Numbered from the stretch's first letter, positions 27,166 to 38,487 are shown. The stretch is DNA of 64,000 bases from Burkholderiales bacterium (GCA_028868855.1 JAGWTR010000002.1:1-64000), one strand, 5' to 3'. Notes: a model not told the origin generated them from the sequence alone. Numbers and translations are program-made.

Positions 27166-27869
27166 GACGCCTGCGGTTTGCGGCACGCCACCATGTAGTT
27201 GACACTGGTGTCATCCGACAGCCCGTAGTGGCGCGTCAAGGGGTTGTATTCCAGCCCCTTCATGTGCAGGGTCGACAGGTCAGCTTGGCGAGCCCAGCGG
27301 GTCAGTTCGGACGGGCGGATGAAGCGCGCGAATTCATGGGTGCCCTTGGGCAGCAGCTTGAGCAGGTATTCCGCGCCCACGATGGCCATCAAAAAGGCCT
27401 TGGGGTTGCGGTTGAGCGTCGAGAAGAAAATCCAGCCGCCTGGCTTGGCCATGTCGGCACAGGCCCGCACGATGGAAGAGGGATCGGGCACGTGCTCGAG
27501 CATTTCCATGCAAGTGACGACATCGAACTGGCCGGGCTGTTCGGCCGCCAGGTCCTCGGCGGCGATGCTGCGGTAGTCCAGGTTGGCGACGCCGCCTTCC
27601 ATCGCGTGAAGTTGCGCCACTTTCAGGGGCCGATCGGCCAGATCGATGCCCAGCACATGGGCCCCACGGCGGGCCATGGATTCGGCCAGGATGCCGCCGC
27701 CGCAACCCACATCGACCACACGCTTGCCGCGCAGGGCAGCCAACTGGTCGATCCAGTCCAGGCGCAAGGGGTTGATCTGGTGCAGCGGGCGGAATTCGCT
27801 CTCGGGGTCCCACCAGCGGTGGGCCAGGTCGCTGAACTTGGCGAGTTCTTGGGGGTCGGCGTTTGTCAT
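27162..27869 (-). CDS. ubiG: Ubiquinone biosynthesis O-methyltransferase
   Basis: The 235-residue SAM-dependent enzyme performs both O-methylations of the ubiquinone ring. Motif I reads [16 protein letters not shown], and [16 protein letters not shown] and [21 protein letters not shown] are specific to UbiG. The N-terminal [25 protein letters not shown] is also family-typical and fixes the ATG at 27869. It is co-transcribed with gph and divergent from an ArsC-like gene across 65 bases. Confidence 0.95.
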   Translation of the reverse strand: MTNADPQELAKFSDLAHRWWDPESEFRPLHQINPLRLDWIDQLAALRGKRVVDVGCGGGILAESMARRGAHVLGIDLADRPLKVAQLHAMEGGVANLDYRSIAAEDLAAEQPGQFDVVTCMEMLEHVPDPSSIVRACADMAKPGGWIFFSTLNRNPKAFLMAIVGAEYLLKLLPKGTHEFARFIRPSELTRWARQADLSTLHMKGLEYNPLTRHYGLSDDTSVNYMVACRKPQAS

Positions 27870-27934
27870 GGGTGCAATGCTAACCAATTGCGTGTGCCAC
27901 AGTGGCGGCTGAACGAATTTTCTGGATATTTGGC

Positions 27935-28294
27935 ATGAGCGCATCTCCCGTCACGGTGTACGGCATCCCCAATTGCGACACGGTCAAGAAGGCTCGCGCC
28001 TGGCTGGCTGAACAGGGCATCGACTATCAATTTCACGACTACAAGAAACAAGGCGTCCCGGCTGATCGCCTGGATGCATGGATCAAGTCCCTCGGCTGGG
28101 AGGTGCTGGTCAATCGGCAAGGCACGACTTGGCGCAAGTTCGACGAGGCGACCAAGGCCGGCGTGGTGGACGCGGCCAGCGCCAAGGCCTTGATGTTGGC
28201 CAACGCCAGTGTCATCAAGCGCCCGGTGATCGAGCGCGATGGGCGGGTCGCCTTGCTGGGGTTTGATCCCAGCAAGGCGCAGGCCCTGTTTTGA
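27935..28294 (+). CDS. ArsC-like (Spx/YffB family) protein
   Basis: The 119-residue thioredoxin-fold protein belongs to the YffB/ArsC-like group. It has the typical [15 protein letters not shown] (single active-site cysteine), DYKKQG, the GTTWRKF element and a late KRPVIERDG. Members are annotated as arsenate reductase-like or glutathione-dependent reductases, but most have no proven function. No arsenic genes lie nearby. The ATG at 27935 is preferred over an earlier in-frame start that adds 11 odd residues. Confidence 0.85.
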   Translation: MSASPVTVYGIPNCDTVKKARAWLAEQGIDYQFHDYKKQGVPADRLDAWIKSLGWEVLVNRQGTTWRKFDEATKAGVVDAASAKALMLANASVIKRPVIERDGRVALLGFDPSKAQALF

Positions 28295-28316
28295 GGCCTT
28301 GAGGCCCTAAGGCTGT

Positions 28317-31199
28317 TCAGGCCGCCAGCAACTGCCTCAGCACGAATGGCAGGATGCCGCCGTGCTTGTAGTAGTCCACTTCGATCGGGGTGTCGATGCG
28401 CACAGTGAGCGCCACGGTCTGCGTGCTGCCATTGCCACGCTTGATGGTCAACTTGGCATCGGTCTGGGGCTTGAGCTCTGCACCCAGTTGGATGTCAATG
28501 ATTTCATCGCCCGTGAGGCCCAGGCTTGCCCAGGTGTCGGCGCCCTTGAACTGCAAGGGCAGTACCCCCATGCCGACCAGGTTGGAGCGGTGGATGCGCT
28601 CGAAGCTGCGCGCCACGACGGCCTTGATGCCCAGCAGTTGCGTTCCCTTCGCGGCCCAGTCGCGGCTGGAGCCGGTGCCGTACTCTTCACCCGCGAAGAT
28701 GACCGTGGGCACCTGGGCGGCCTGGTATTTCATGGCAGCGTCGTAGATCGGCAGCTTGAGGCCTTTGTCCGGCCCATCGAGTTGGTACGCGGTGTAGCCG
28801 CCTTCTTCGCGGGAGCCGTCGGCCTTGGCGGCGAGCATCAGGTTCTTGATGCGCACGTTGGCGAAGGTGCCGCGCATCATCACTTCGTGATTGCCGCGGC
28901 GTGAGCCATAGCTATTGAAGTCGACCTTCTGCACGCCATGCGCCAGCAGGTACTGACCGGCGGGGGTGTTTTCCTTGAAGGAGCCGGCGGGCGAGATGTG
29001 GTCGGTGGTGATTGAGTCGCCAAACAGGCCAATGATGCGTGCGCCGCTGACACCGGACTCGACCACTGGCGGCGCTTGCGTGAAGTCCTTGAAGAAGGGC
29101 GGTTCGGCAATGTAGGTGCTCTTGGGCCATGAATACACATTGCCCTTGACGCCGCTGATCTTCTTCCATAGTTTGCCCGGCTCGCTGGCCACTTTCTCGT
29201 AGTTTTTGCGGTAGGCCTTGCCATTCATCGCGTATTTGAGCAGCTTGTAGACCTCGTCGCTGCTCGGCCAAATGTCGCCCAGGTAGATGTCGCGTGGTTT
29301 GCCATCCTTGCCGATGCCTTGACCCACCGGCTCGGTCATCAGGTCCTTGGTGACGTTGCCTGCGATGGCGTAGGCCACCACCAGCGGCGGTGAGGCCAGG
29401 AAGTTCGCCTTCAAGTTGGGGTGGATGCGGGCTTCGAAGTTGCGATTGCCCGAGAGTACGGCGGCGCAGACCAGGTCGTTTTGGATGATGGTGTTGTTGA
29501 TCTCGGGGGTGAGATCACCCGCGTTACCGATGCAGGTGGTGCAGCCATAGGCGGCCACGTTGAAGCCCAGTTTCTCAAGGTAGGGCAGCAGGCCGGCTTT
29601 TTCCAGGTACTCGGTAACGATGCGCGATCCGGGGGCCAGCGAGGTCTTGACGTGGGCTTGGACCTTGAGCCCGGCTTCCACCGCTTTTTTTGCCAGCAGT
29701 CCGGCGGCCAGCAGTACGCTGGGGTTGGAGGTGTTGGTGCAGGAGGTGATGGCCGCGATCAGGACGTCGCCATTGCCAATGGTGAGGTCATTGGGGGCCT
29801 TCGCCGCAAAGGCCTTGTGTGACTTGGTATGGGCCGCCTCCATTGTGGAATGGTTGGACACCATCTCGGCCTCTTGCCGCGGGGCGCCATTGGGGATCTG
29901 CGGCGCAGGCTGTGCCGAGTCGCCGCCATGCAGGCTGTAGCGCAGGCCGAGTTTCGAAGCAGGCTGATTGAAGCCGTTTTCCGCAGCAGGTTTGCTGAAG
30001 AGCGAGGTGAACTGCGTCTTGACGTTGCCCAGTTCGATGCGGTCTTGAGGGCGCTTCGGGCCGGCCAGTGAAGGGGTCACGCTGCCCAGGTCGAGCCTGA
30101 TGACCTGGCTGTAGTCGATCTCGCCAGCGAGAGGCACGCCAAAGAGATTCTGTGCCTTGAAGTAGCCTTCGAAGGCTTCGATCTCGGACTTGGTGCGGCC
30201 GGTGCCTTCAAAGTACTCGATGGTTTTTTCGTCGATCGGAAAGAAGCCCATGGTGGCCCCATATTCAGGCGCCATGTTCGCGATGGTGGCGCGGTCGGGC
30301 AGCGCCAGCGTGCGGGTGCCCTCGCCAAAGAATTCGACGAATTTGCCGACCACTTTTTCTCGGCGTAGCAACTCGGTGACGGTGAGCACGAGGTCGGTGG
30401 CCGTGACGCCTTCGCGCAATTGGCCGGTGAGCTCCATGCCCACCACGTCTGGCGTCAGGAAATAGACCGGCTGGCCCAGCATGGCTGCTTCAGCCTCAAT
30501 GCCACCGACGCCCCAACCCACCACGCCGATGCCATTGATCATCGTCGTGTGGCTGTCGGTGCCCACCAGGGTGTCAGGGTAGGCCACGCCATCCTTGGTC
30601 TTGTGGATGCCGCGTGCCAGGTATTCAAGGTTCACTTGGTGGACGATGCCAAACCCCGGCGGGACGACGCCAAAGGTGTCAAAGGCCTGCATGCCCCACT
30701 TCATGAACTGATAGCGCTCTTCATTGCGCTGAAACTCCAGCGCCATGTTCAGGTCGAGTGATTTCTTGCCGCCGAAGTGGTCGATCATCACGGAGTGGTC
30801 GACCACCAAGTCGACGGGCACCAGGGGTTCGATGGTTTTTGGGTTCTTGCCCAGACTGGCGGCCACATTGCGCATGGCGGCCAGGTCGGCCAGCAGTGGC
30901 ACGCCGGTGAAGTCCTGCAGCACCACGCGCGAGACCACAAATGGGATTTCGTCCTTGCGCGGTGCCACGGGTTGCCAGTTGGCCAATTGGGCCACGTGTT
31001 CAGTCGTGACTTTCTGGCCATCGCAGTTGCGCAGCACCGATTCCAGCACGATGCGGACCGACACCGGTAGCCTGGCAACGTTGGGGTGCTGCTTGCTCAG
31101 TTCCGGCAGCGAATAGAACTGCAGCGCCTTGCCCGAGCGGGTCTTGAAGGTTTTGAGCGTCTTGGGGTGGGCGTGTTTTGGGGTGGCAGTCTTGACCAT
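28317..31199 (-). CDS. acnA: Aconitate hydratase A
   Basis: The 960-residue enzyme is AcnA/IRP-type aconitase, interconverting citrate and isocitrate. The three cluster cysteines are in [11 protein letters not shown] and [31 protein letters not shown] and the C-terminal swivel domain with [13 protein letters not shown] are also present. The ATG at 31199 follows a GGAGTG site; a GTG three codons earlier is less likely. A Lys/Thr/His-rich N-terminal stretch precedes the conserved core. It is a single gene, convergent with the ArsC-like gene. Confidence 0.96.
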   Translation of the reverse strand: MVKTATPKHAHPKTLKTFKTRSGKALQFYSLPELSKQHPNVARLPVSVRIVLESVLRNCDGQKVTTEHVAQLANWQPVAPRKDEIPFVVSRVVLQDFTGVPLLADLAAMRNVAASLGKNPKTIEPLVPVDLVVDHSVMIDHFGGKKSLDLNMALEFQRNEERYQFMKWGMQAFDTFGVVPPGFGIVHQVNLEYLARGIHKTKDGVAYPDTLVGTDSHTTMINGIGVVGWGVGGIEAEAAMLGQPVYFLTPDVVGMELTGQLREGVTATDLVLTVTELLRREKVVGKFVEFFGEGTRTLALPDRATIANMAPEYGATMGFFPIDEKTIEYFEGTGRTKSEIEAFEGYFKAQNLFGVPLAGEIDYSQVIRLDLGSVTPSLAGPKRPQDRIELGNVKTQFTSLFSKPAAENGFNQPASKLGLRYSLHGGDSAQPAPQIPNGAPRQEAEMVSNHSTMEAAHTKSHKAFAAKAPNDLTIGNGDVLIAAITSCTNTSNPSVLLAAGLLAKKAVEAGLKVQAHVKTSLAPGSRIVTEYLEKAGLLPYLEKLGFNVAAYGCTTCIGNAGDLTPEINNTIIQNDLVCAAVLSGNRNFEARIHPNLKANFLASPPLVVAYAIAGNVTKDLMTEPVGQGIGKDGKPRDIYLGDIWPSSDEVYKLLKYAMNGKAYRKNYEKVASEPGKLWKKISGVKGNVYSWPKSTYIAEPPFFKDFTQAPPVVESGVSGARIIGLFGDSITTDHISPAGSFKENTPAGQYLLAHGVQKVDFNSYGSRRGNHEVMMRGTFANVRIKNLMLAAKADGSREEGGYTAYQLDGPDKGLKLPIYDAAMKYQAAQVPTVIFAGEEYGTGSSRDWAAKGTQLLGIKAVVARSFERIHRSNLVGMGVLPLQFKGADTWASLGLTGDEIIDIQLGAELKPQTDAKLTIKRGNGSTQTVALTVRIDTPIEVDYYKHGGILPFVLRQLLAA

Positions 31200-31346
31200 T
31201 TGGAACACTCCATGACTCGGTGGTTGGACGTTATCGATTTATTGTGGCAGGTCTGGTCCTGTCATACATCATGTGGGCTTTAATCTTGGGGGTTCCGCGC
31301 TAGGCTTGCGTCTTCGCGGTTTTCCGCGCATGGCGCAAGGGGTTCT

Positions 31347-32357
31347 GTGAAGCGGTATTGGGCATTTCAAAGGGTCGGTGCGGATTGGTTTCTGATCGGC
31401 ATGCTGGCGGCGGTCGTGTTCGCTTCGGTGCTGCCCGACGTGGGGCGCAGCGGGGGCTGGCTGCACTTGGATCGCCTGTCGGACGTTGGCATATTCGCCT
31501 TGTTTTTCCTGCACGGCATGGGCCTGTCGACCCGCAGTCTGCGCAGCGGCGCCTCGCTGTGGCGTCTGCATCTGCTGGTGCAGTCCTGCACCTATATTGT
31601 GTTTCCGCTGTGGTGGCTGTTGTTCGCTCGGGTGTTCGGGGCTTGGTTCCCGCACGACCTGCTCATGGGGTTCTTCTTCCTGGCGGTGCTGCCGTCGACC
31701 GTGTCCTCGTCGGTGGCCATGACCGCTCTGGCTCGGGGGAATGTGGCGGCGGCGGTGCTGAACGCCACGCTGTCGACCCTGCTAGGGGTGTTCCTGACGC
31801 CTTTGCTGGTCAGCCTCGTGATGGGGTCGCAGACTGGTGGTGCACAGACCATGGAGGTGGGGCAGACCATGCTCAAGATCGCGCAAATGTTGCTGCTGCC
31901 CTTTGTGGCGGGACAGGTTTTGCGTCGGTGGTGGGGCGCCTGGTTCGCCCGCCACAAGGCCTACACCTCAAGCTTTGACCGCGCGGTGATCTTGGTGCTG
32001 GTGTGGTCCTCGTTCAGTGATGCCGTGCATGGGGGCTTGTGGACGCAGCATGGCGCCGGTCTGCTTGTGCAGACCGTGGTGGGCGCGTCGGTGTTTCTGT
32101 TTCCGATGCTGTGGTTCACACGGTGGGCAGCCCGATCCCGGCACTTCAATGTGGAGGATGAAATCGTGGCCGTGTTCTGCGGATCCAAGAAAACGCTGGC
32201 CTCGGGCATGCCCATGGCCAAATTGCTCTTTGGGGCCAGCGCCGGCCTGGGGGTGATCGTGCTGCCCCTCATGTTCTATCACCAGCTTCAGTTGTTGGTG
32301 TGTTCGATCCTGGCGCGGCGCTATGCCCGGCGCATACCAGCGGTCAGAGTGATCTGA
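31347..32357 (+). CDS. Bile acid:sodium symporter-like transporter
   Basis: The 336-residue integral membrane protein has about ten hydrophobic helices and belongs to the SBF-like/YfeH group of the bile acid:sodium symporter family. Useful marks are FFLHGMGLST, FFLAVLPSTVSSSVAMTALARGNVAAAVLNATLS and CGSKKTLASGMPMAK, which correspond to the crossing-helix substrate and sodium site. The substrate is unknown. The start is a GTG at 31347 behind AAGGGG. It ends three bases before the pseudouridine synthase gene. Confidence 0.88.
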   Translation: MKRYWAFQRVGADWFLIGMLAAVVFASVLPDVGRSGGWLHLDRLSDVGIFALFFLHGMGLSTRSLRSGASLWRLHLLVQSCTYIVFPLWWLLFARVFGAWFPHDLLMGFFFLAVLPSTVSSSVAMTALARGNVAAAVLNATLSTLLGVFLTPLLVSLVMGSQTGGAQTMEVGQTMLKIAQMLLLPFVAGQVLRRWWGAWFARHKAYTSSFDRAVILVLVWSSFSDAVHGGLWTQHGAGLLVQTVVGASVFLFPMLWFTRWAARSRHFNVEDEIVAVFCGSKKTLASGMPMAKLLFGASAGLGVIVLPLMFYHQLQLLVCSILARRYARRIPAVRVI

Positions 32358-32360
32358 GCC

Positions 32361-33047
32361 ATGCCACTGCCGACCCACGTGGAACACCAACTGGCCGTTT
32401 ACAGTCCGCCACTGAACACTGGCCTGGACATTGTCTACCTGGAAGATGACTTCCTGGTCGTCAACAAACCCAGTGGTTTGCTGAGTGTGCCGGGGCGTGG
32501 CGAGCGCATGGCCGACAGCATGGCCGCGCGTGTGCAGGCCGAGTACCCCGAGACGCTGATCGTGCATCGCCTGGACCTGCCTACCTCCGGTCTGCTGATG
32601 CTGGCGCGCAGCCCGCAAATGCACCGCAAACTGAGTGATCTGTTTCAGAGGCGGCAAGTGCACAAGCGCTACACCGCCGTGCTGGCGGGTCTGGTGGCGC
32701 CGGACCAAGGCGAGGTGGCGCTGCCCTTGATCACCGACTGGCCCAATCGGCCACGCCAGAAGGTCGATCATGTTGAAGGCAAGCCTGCCTTGACGCGATG
32801 GACGGTGCTCGATCGAGACGCTAACACGCAGACCACGCGCGTTGAGCTGATGCCCGTCACGGGCCGCTCTCATCAGTTGCGCGTGCACATGATGTCGATC
32901 GGTCACCCCATCTTGGGCGACCCGATGTACGCCAGTCGCGAGCAGCGCGATCAAGCTCCTCGCTTGCTGTTGCACGCCACCGAATTGACGCTGCCGCATC
33001 CGAACACCGGCCAGCCTGTGAGGGTGATCAGTTCTGCGCCGTTCTAG
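32361..33047 (+). CDS. RluA-family pseudouridine synthase
   Basis: The 228-residue product contains the RluA catalytic motif HRLDLPTSGLLML with its aspartate, the N-terminal VVNKPSGLLSVPGRG, LMPVTGRSHQLRVHM and HPILGDPMY. There is no S4 domain and the length resembles RluA, which modifies 23S rRNA and some tRNAs; the exact target is not certain. It follows the transporter gene directly. Confidence 0.9.
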   Translation: MPLPTHVEHQLAVYSPPLNTGLDIVYLEDDFLVVNKPSGLLSVPGRGERMADSMAARVQAEYPETLIVHRLDLPTSGLLMLARSPQMHRKLSDLFQRRQVHKRYTAVLAGLVAPDQGEVALPLITDWPNRPRQKVDHVEGKPALTRWTVLDRDANTQTTRVELMPVTGRSHQLRVHMMSIGHPILGDPMYASREQRDQAPRLLLHATELTLPHPNTGQPVRVISSAPF

Positions 33048-33100
33048 CCGGTGCTTGCTACAGTGCCTGTGTCTGCCCTTAAAGTCCGAGTGACCTCATC

Positions 33101-33520
33101 ATGACCACCTTGAAGATCGACCTGGATGACCTGATCATGGCGCTGTCGGCGCGGTATGAACTGGACGACCCCAGCCACTACATGGATGCGCTGACCGGCA
33201 GGGTGATCTACGCTGGGGAAGGTCACGAAGACCTGCCGGCCGATCTGAGCACCAACCCGCGTTACCGGTGGATCGAAGCCGTCGAGGGCGAGGAAGCTGT
33301 CGGCATCATGGAACGCTTCGCGGCCCAGTTACCGGATGTCGACTCTGCCGCGCGTCTGCACAAGGCCCTGAGCGAGGATGAGCCCATGGAGGCCTTCATG
33401 GAGTGCCTTCTGAGCCTGTCGTTCGCGCGCGATGCCTGGTTTGTTTTTCAGCATGCAGCCTATACCCAGCTCGCCCAGGACTGGTGCAAGGCGCAAGGCA
33501 TTCAGCCCGAGTGGATCTGA
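33101..33520 (+). CDS. UPF0158 family protein
   Basis: The 139-residue acidic protein starts with LKIDLDDLIMALS and contains MDALTGRVIY, the pattern RYRWIEAV, and FARDAWFVFQHAAYTQLAQDWCKAQGI near the C-terminus, all typical of UPF0158. The family is uncharacterised. It appears cytoplasmic, with no signal peptide or membrane span. Its stop shares a base with the sbcB start (TGATG), so the two are coupled. Confidence 0.85.
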   Translation: MTTLKIDLDDLIMALSARYELDDPSHYMDALTGRVIYAGEGHEDLPADLSTNPRYRWIEAVEGEEAVGIMERFAAQLPDVDSAARLHKALSEDEPMEAFMECLLSLSFARDAWFVFQHAAYTQLAQDWCKAQGIQPEWI

Positions 33521-34971
33521 TGAGCGATTTCACCTTCTTCTGGCACGACTACGAAACCTTTGGCAGGGTGCCCCGGCGTGATCGCCCGGCGCAGTTTGCC
33601 GGCATCCGCACTGATGCGGACCTGAATGAAATCGGCTCGCCGGTGATGCATTACTGCCAGCCTGCGCCCGACTACCTGCCCGACCCCGAAGCCTGTTTGC
33701 TCACAGGCATCTTGCCGCAGACCTGTCTGGAGCGCGGTCTGCCTGAGCACGCGTTTGCCAAGGCCATCGAGCACGAACTGGCTCAGCCCGCCACCGTCGG
33801 CGTGGGCTATAACAGCATTCGCTTCGACGACGAGGTGACCCGCCATCTGTTCTGGCGCAATCTCCTGGACCCCTATGCCCGCGAGTGGCAGAACCAATGC
33901 GGGCGCTGGGACTTGCTCGACGTGGTGCGCTGCACCTGGGCCTTGCGACCCGAGGGCATTGCATGGCCCCAGCATGAGGATGGGCGACCGTCATTCAAGC
34001 TGGAGCACCTCACCGCCGCCAATGGCCTGTCACACGAGGCCGCGCACGACGCCTTGTCAGACGTGCGCGCCACCATTGCATTGGCCCGGCTGATCAAGCA
34101 CAAGCAGCCCAAGCTGTGGGACTTCTGCCTCAAGCTGCGCAAGAAAGAGGCCGTGCTGGCCGAAATCGGTGTGGGGCGGCCCTTCATTCACGTGTCGGGC
34201 ATGTTCCCGGTAGAGCGGGGCTGTCTGGGGGTGGTCTGGCCACTGGCTCCACACCCCAGCAATAAGAACGAAATCATCGTGTGGGACTTGGCCCACGACC
34301 CCGCCGAATTGTTCGATCTGAGCGCCGACGAGATCCGCCAGCGCCTGTTCGCCAAAGCCCAAGACCTGCCCGAAGGCACTGGCCGCTTGCCGATCAAGAG
34401 CATTCACATCAACAAGTCGCCCATCGTCATTGGCAACCTCAAGACGCTCAACCCGGCCGTGGTGGCTCGATGGAGTCTGAACATCGAGCAGGCCTTGCGC
34501 CATGCCGAGTTGGCCATGCTCAAAGGCCACACCATGGCAGGAATCTGGCCCGAGGTGTACGCCCGCCCTCAACCCGATCAAGCCCCAGATGTGGACGAAG
34601 ACCTGTACGGCGGGTTTGTGTGCACGGATGATCGCCACATCTTGCAGGCCTTGAAGGCGTTGACGCCTGAGCAGTTGGCCGAGCGTGTGGTGCAGCGCCC
34701 TCCCGTGTTCGAGGACGAACGGCTGGACGAGCTGCTGTTTCGATACCGTGCCCGCAATCACCCCGGCACGCTGAGCGAGTCAGAGCAGCAGCGCTGGGTG
34801 GCGCTGCGCATCCGGCGGCTTCACGAAGGCCAGTATGGTGGCTTGTCGCTGGTGGCGTTCTTCGAGCGCATTGATGCGCTGGGCGAAGCTTTGCCCGATA
34901 CCGACGAACGCGGCCAGGACATCCTGGGCGCGTTGTATGACTACGCGGAGCAGATTGCCCCCGCGCCCTGA
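33520..34971 (+). CDS. sbcB: Exodeoxyribonuclease I
   Basis: The 483-residue product is exonuclease I, a 3'-5' single-strand DNA exonuclease of the DnaQ-like group. The first motif is FFWHDYETFGRVPRRDRPAQF with catalytic Asp and Glu; the second is GYNSIRFDDEVTRHLFWRN, and HDALSDVRATIALARLIK supplies the third. The length matches E. coli ExoI (about 475). The start at 33520 overlaps the UPF0158 gene; longer readings pass through that gene. Confidence 0.94.
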   Translation: MSDFTFFWHDYETFGRVPRRDRPAQFAGIRTDADLNEIGSPVMHYCQPAPDYLPDPEACLLTGILPQTCLERGLPEHAFAKAIEHELAQPATVGVGYNSIRFDDEVTRHLFWRNLLDPYAREWQNQCGRWDLLDVVRCTWALRPEGIAWPQHEDGRPSFKLEHLTAANGLSHEAAHDALSDVRATIALARLIKHKQPKLWDFCLKLRKKEAVLAEIGVGRPFIHVSGMFPVERGCLGVVWPLAPHPSNKNEIIVWDLAHDPAELFDLSADEIRQRLFAKAQDLPEGTGRLPIKSIHINKSPIVIGNLKTLNPAVVARWSLNIEQALRHAELAMLKGHTMAGIWPEVYARPQPDQAPDVDEDLYGGFVCTDDRHILQALKALTPEQLAERVVQRPPVFEDERLDELLFRYRARNHPGTLSESEQQRWVALRIRRLHEGQYGGLSLVAFFERIDALGEALPDTDERGQDILGALYDYAEQIAPAP

Positions 34972-34991
34972 CGATCCAGCGTGGATTGTTT

Positions 34992-35474
34992 TCAGAGCGC
35001 CCAAGCAGGGTGCTGGAAGTACTCGCCGTAATTGTGCAAGGTCCGCAGCACGCCCAGGGCACTGACTCGCTGCACCTGAACTTTCGGGGATGTGCGCATC
35101 AATTCAGCGTCGCGAGTCATGTCGGCCAGAACAACGTTGTGGAACGCCGCATCAGAAGCTTTCGAGAGCTTGCAGTTCTTCACGATATCGGCGAGGTTTT
35201 TCTCGACGACTTCAGCCAGTCGCTGATAGTCCTGAGGGCTCAGGCGCTCTTTTTCGATGCCTTCCCGGTTGACCGCCATGGCCTGGGCGATGTTGTCCAT
35301 GCCTTGCCGCAAGACTGCATCGGTTTCCCATTTTTTGCCGTGGTTCAGGACCGTTGCGGCGCTGCGCTCACTGGCTTTGTGGTCGTGCTCTTGCGCGTAA
35401 GCCGATGAGGCCAGGACGATCAATCCCATGGCCGCACATGCCTTCAGACTGGTGGGGCGTAAAACTGCAAGCAT
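34992..35474 (-). CDS. Exported protein of unknown function
   Basis: I do not recognise this 160-residue product. It begins with a signal peptide (hydrophobic core in MGLIVLASSAYA, cleavage before QEHDHK), giving a mature protein of about 133 residues, largely helical, with one cysteine (NCKLSK) and many His/Glu/Lys. An AAAGGAG ribosome site precedes the ATG at 35474. It is a single gene, convergent with sbcB. The N-terminal HDH could suggest metal binding, but that is only a guess. Confidence 0.65.
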   Translation of the reverse strand: MLAVLRPTSLKACAAMGLIVLASSAYAQEHDHKASERSAATVLNHGKKWETDAVLRQGMDNIAQAMAVNREGIEKERLSPQDYQRLAEVVEKNLADIVKNCKLSKASDAAFHNVVLADMTRDAELMRTSPKVQVQRVSALGVLRTLHNYGEYFQHPAWAL

Positions 35475-35608
35475 CGTTGCTCCTTTGCGAAAAATTCAAT
35501 GGATCACCTGGGCAGTATTGTGCGCACAACTTAAGGTGTTCTTAAAGCCGCACAGTCGATGTGGGACATGCGCCATTCGGGGAGCCCACCAAGTGACTGC
35601 ACGCCAAT

Positions 35609-35643
35609 GAAAACGGCCCGCCTGGTTTCCTCGGCGGGCCGTT
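35609..35643 (-). terminator. Intrinsic terminator after acnB
   Basis: An 11-bp perfect stem, AACGGCCCGCC with GGCGGGCCGTT, closes a 10-base loop. On the minus strand it is followed by TTTTCA. It lies about 45 bases past the acnB stop, which it most probably serves. The rest of the 35475-35686 gap holds the upstream region of the unknown exported protein. Confidence 0.8.
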
Positions 35644-35686
35644 GTGCCTTCAGGCCTTGCGGCCCTCAGCGGTCGATGTTAGTCAC

Positions 35687-38272
35687 TCAAGCCGCGACGG
35701 TCTTGGCCTTGTCGGCGTATTCCGTGATCTGGTCGAAGTTCAGGTATTGATAGATCTGCGCGCTGGACGCGTCGAGCACACCCACACCGTCCATGTACTC
35801 GGCCTTGGTCGGGATGCGACCCAGGCGTGAGCAGATGGCGGCCAGTTCGGCCGAACCCAGGTACACGTTCGAGTTCTTGCCCAGACGGTTGGGGAAGTTG
35901 CGCGTGCTGGTCGAGAACACGGTGGCGCCTTCCTTCACTTGTGCCTGGTTGCCCATGCACAGCGAGCAGCCGGGCATTTCCATGCGGGCGCCAGCGGTGC
36001 CCAGAACGCCGTAGTGGCCTTCTTCACTCAACTGCTGGGCGTCCATCTTGGTGGGCGGAGCGACCCACAGCTTGACGGGGATGTCGCGCTTGCCTTCGAG
36101 CAGCTTGGAGGCTGCGCGGAAGTGGCCGATGTTGGTCATGCACGAACCGATGAACACTTCGTCGATCTTGGCGCCAGCCACGTCCGACAGCGTCTTGACG
36201 TCATCGGGGTCGTTCGGGCAAGCCAGGATGGGCTCATGGATGTCGGCCAGGTCGATCTCGATCACGGCGGCGTATTCGGCGTCGGCGTCACCCTTCATCA
36301 GCTGCTGGTCCTTCAACCAGGCTTCTTGCGCGGCGATGCGGCGTTGCAGCGTGCGGGCGTCTTGATAGCCGTTGGCGATCATGTTCTTCATCAGCGTGAT
36401 GTTGCTGTTGAGGTACTCGGCGATCGGCTCCTTGTTCAGGTGCACGGTGCAGCCCGCAGCGGAACGCTCGGCGGAGGCATCAGACAGCTCGAATGCTTGC
36501 TCGACCTTCAGGTCAGGCAGGCCTTCGATTTCCAGGATGCGGCCCGAGAAGATGTTCTTCTTGCCTTGCTTGGCCACGGTCAGCAGACCAGCCTTGATGG
36601 CGTACAGGGGGATGGCGTTGACCAGATCACGCAAGGTGATGCCGGGCTGCATCTTGCCCTTGAAGCGCACCAGCACGGATTCGGGCATGTCCAAGGGCAT
36701 CACGCCCGTGGCGGCCGCGAAAGCCACCAGGCCGGAGCCGGCGGGGAAGCTGATGCCAATGGGGAAGCGGGTGTGCGAGTCGCCACCGGTGCCGACGGTG
36801 TCGGGCGTCAGCAGGCGGTTCAGCCAGCTGTGGATCACGCCGTCACCAGGACGCAGGGACACGCCACCGCGGGTGCTGATGAAGTCAGGCAACTCGTGGT
36901 GCATCTTCACGTCCACGGGCTTGGGGTAAGCGGCCGTGTGGCAGAACGATTGCATCACCAGGTCAGCGCTGAAGCCCAGGCAGGCCAGGTCTTTCAGCTC
37001 GTCGCGGGTCATGGGGCCGGTGGTGTCTTGCGAGCCGACCGAGGTCATCTTGGGTTCGCAATAGGTGCCAGGGCGCACGCCCTTGCCTGCGGGCAGACCG
37101 CAAGCCTTGCCGACCATCTTCTGGGCCAGCGAGTAGCCCTTCTTGGTGTCGGCGGGGCTGACGGGCAGGCGGAACAGGGTGCTGGGGGCCAGGCCCAAGG
37201 CCTCGCGGGCCTTGGCGGTCAGGCCACGGCCGATGATCAGGGGAATGCGGCCGCCGGCGCGCACTTCGTCAAACAGCACGTCGGACTTGACCTTGAACTC
37301 GGCGATGACGGCGCCGTTCTTCAGGGCCTTGCCTTCGTAGGGGCGCAGCTCGACCACGTCACCCATGTCCATCTTGGACACGTCGAGTTCGATCGGCAGG
37401 GCGCCGGCGTCTTCCATGGTGTTGTAGAAGATCGGAGCGATCTTGCTGCCCAGACACACACCACCGAAGCGCTTGTTGGGCACGAAGGGGATGTCTTCGC
37501 CGGTGAACCACAGCACGCTGTTGGTCGCCGATTTGCGCGAAGAGCCCGTGCCGACCACGTCGCCGACGTAGGCGACCAGATTGCCCTTGGCGCGCAGGGT
37601 TTCGATGAACTTGATGGGGCCGCGTTTGCCGTCTTCTTCAGGCGTGATGCCGTCGCGCTTGTTCTTCAGCATGGCCAAAGCGTGCAGCGGGATGTCGGGG
37701 CGGCTCCAGGCGTCGGGGGCGGGAGACAGGTCGTCGGTGTTGGTCTCGCCGGTGACCTTGAAGATGCTCACGGTGATGCTGGCGGGCACTTCGGGGCGCG
37801 AGGTGAACCATTCGGCATCGGCCCAGCTTTGCAACACGCCCTTGGCGTTGGCATTGCCCTTGTCGGCCTTTTCCTTGACGTCATGGAAGGCGTCGAACAT
37901 CAGCAGGGTCTTCTTGAGGCCTTCGGCGGCAATGCCGCCCACAGTGGCGTCGTCCAACAGTTCGATCAGGGGGTGGATGTTGTAGCCGCCGAGCATGGTG
38001 CCCAGCAGTTCCGTGGCCTTTTCGCGGCTGATCAGGGCGCATTTTTCAGTGCCGTGGGCCACGGCGGCCAGGTAGGAGGCCTTGACCTTGGCCGCGGCGT
38101 CCACACCAGCGGGCACGCGGTGAACGATCAGGTCCACCAGGGTGCTTTCTTCGCCTTTGGGCGGGTTCTTCAACAGCTCGATGACCTCACCAGTTTGCTG
38201 GGCGGTCAGGGGCAGGGGGGGGATGCCCAACGCAGCGCGCTCGGCAATGTGTTGGCGGTAGGCTTGCAACAT
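35687..38272 (-). CDS. acnB: Bifunctional aconitate hydratase 2 / 2-methylisocitrate dehydratase
   Basis: The 861-residue product is AcnB, the main TCA aconitase in many proteobacteria. It starts with the HEAT-like N-terminal domain ([22 protein letters not shown]), then the swivel domain before the catalytic domains, the reverse of AcnA. Cluster cysteines lie in [17 protein letters not shown] and [12 protein letters not shown]. The ATG at 38272 matches the universal AcnB start; an in-frame upstream codon adds nine residues. Many AcnB enzymes also hydrate 2-methylaconitate, so it could back up AcnD. Confidence 0.96.
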   Translation of the reverse strand: MLQAYRQHIAERAALGIPPLPLTAQQTGEVIELLKNPPKGEESTLVDLIVHRVPAGVDAAAKVKASYLAAVAHGTEKCALISREKATELLGTMLGGYNIHPLIELLDDATVGGIAAEGLKKTLLMFDAFHDVKEKADKGNANAKGVLQSWADAEWFTSRPEVPASITVSIFKVTGETNTDDLSPAPDAWSRPDIPLHALAMLKNKRDGITPEEDGKRGPIKFIETLRAKGNLVAYVGDVVGTGSSRKSATNSVLWFTGEDIPFVPNKRFGGVCLGSKIAPIFYNTMEDAGALPIELDVSKMDMGDVVELRPYEGKALKNGAVIAEFKVKSDVLFDEVRAGGRIPLIIGRGLTAKAREALGLAPSTLFRLPVSPADTKKGYSLAQKMVGKACGLPAGKGVRPGTYCEPKMTSVGSQDTTGPMTRDELKDLACLGFSADLVMQSFCHTAAYPKPVDVKMHHELPDFISTRGGVSLRPGDGVIHSWLNRLLTPDTVGTGGDSHTRFPIGISFPAGSGLVAFAAATGVMPLDMPESVLVRFKGKMQPGITLRDLVNAIPLYAIKAGLLTVAKQGKKNIFSGRILEIEGLPDLKVEQAFELSDASAERSAAGCTVHLNKEPIAEYLNSNITLMKNMIANGYQDARTLQRRIAAQEAWLKDQQLMKGDADAEYAAVIEIDLADIHEPILACPNDPDDVKTLSDVAGAKIDEVFIGSCMTNIGHFRAASKLLEGKRDIPVKLWVAPPTKMDAQQLSEEGHYGVLGTAGARMEMPGCSLCMGNQAQVKEGATVFSTSTRNFPNRLGKNSNVYLGSAELAAICSRLGRIPTKAEYMDGVGVLDASSAQIYQYLNFDQITEYADKAKTVAA

Positions 38273-38437
38273 GTTCTTAACCTTCGGAATCAGGGGCAAA
38301 GGGTGAGCTCAACGAATTCACCGCAGCCGGAGCAAAAATTGGGAAACCCAGTATTTTCGCTCAGGTCTGCGGGGAATCTACGCGTCAGGGTTTAATTCAC
38401 TGACAAATCCATGGATTCCTTGCCGCTCTGAGGGCAA

Positions 38438-38466
38438 AGAAAACAGCCTGCGATCAACGCAGGCTG
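38438..38466 (-). terminator. Intrinsic terminator after the unknown exported protein gene
   Basis: A 9-bp perfect stem, CAGCCTGCG with CGCAGGCTG, encloses the loop ATCAA. On the minus strand it is followed by GTTTTCTTT. It lies about 20 bases past the stop at 38488 and separates that gene from acnB. Confidence 0.85.
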
Positions 38467-38487
38467 GCGGGGTAGGAACGGTGAAAA

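Noticed and set aside
35939-38395. An 818-codon open frame on the plus strand opposite acnB.
   Set aside because: It is the antisense shadow of acnB. The translation is Gly/Val/His-rich low complexity with no domain, as expected opposite a high-GC gene with G/C-ending codons.
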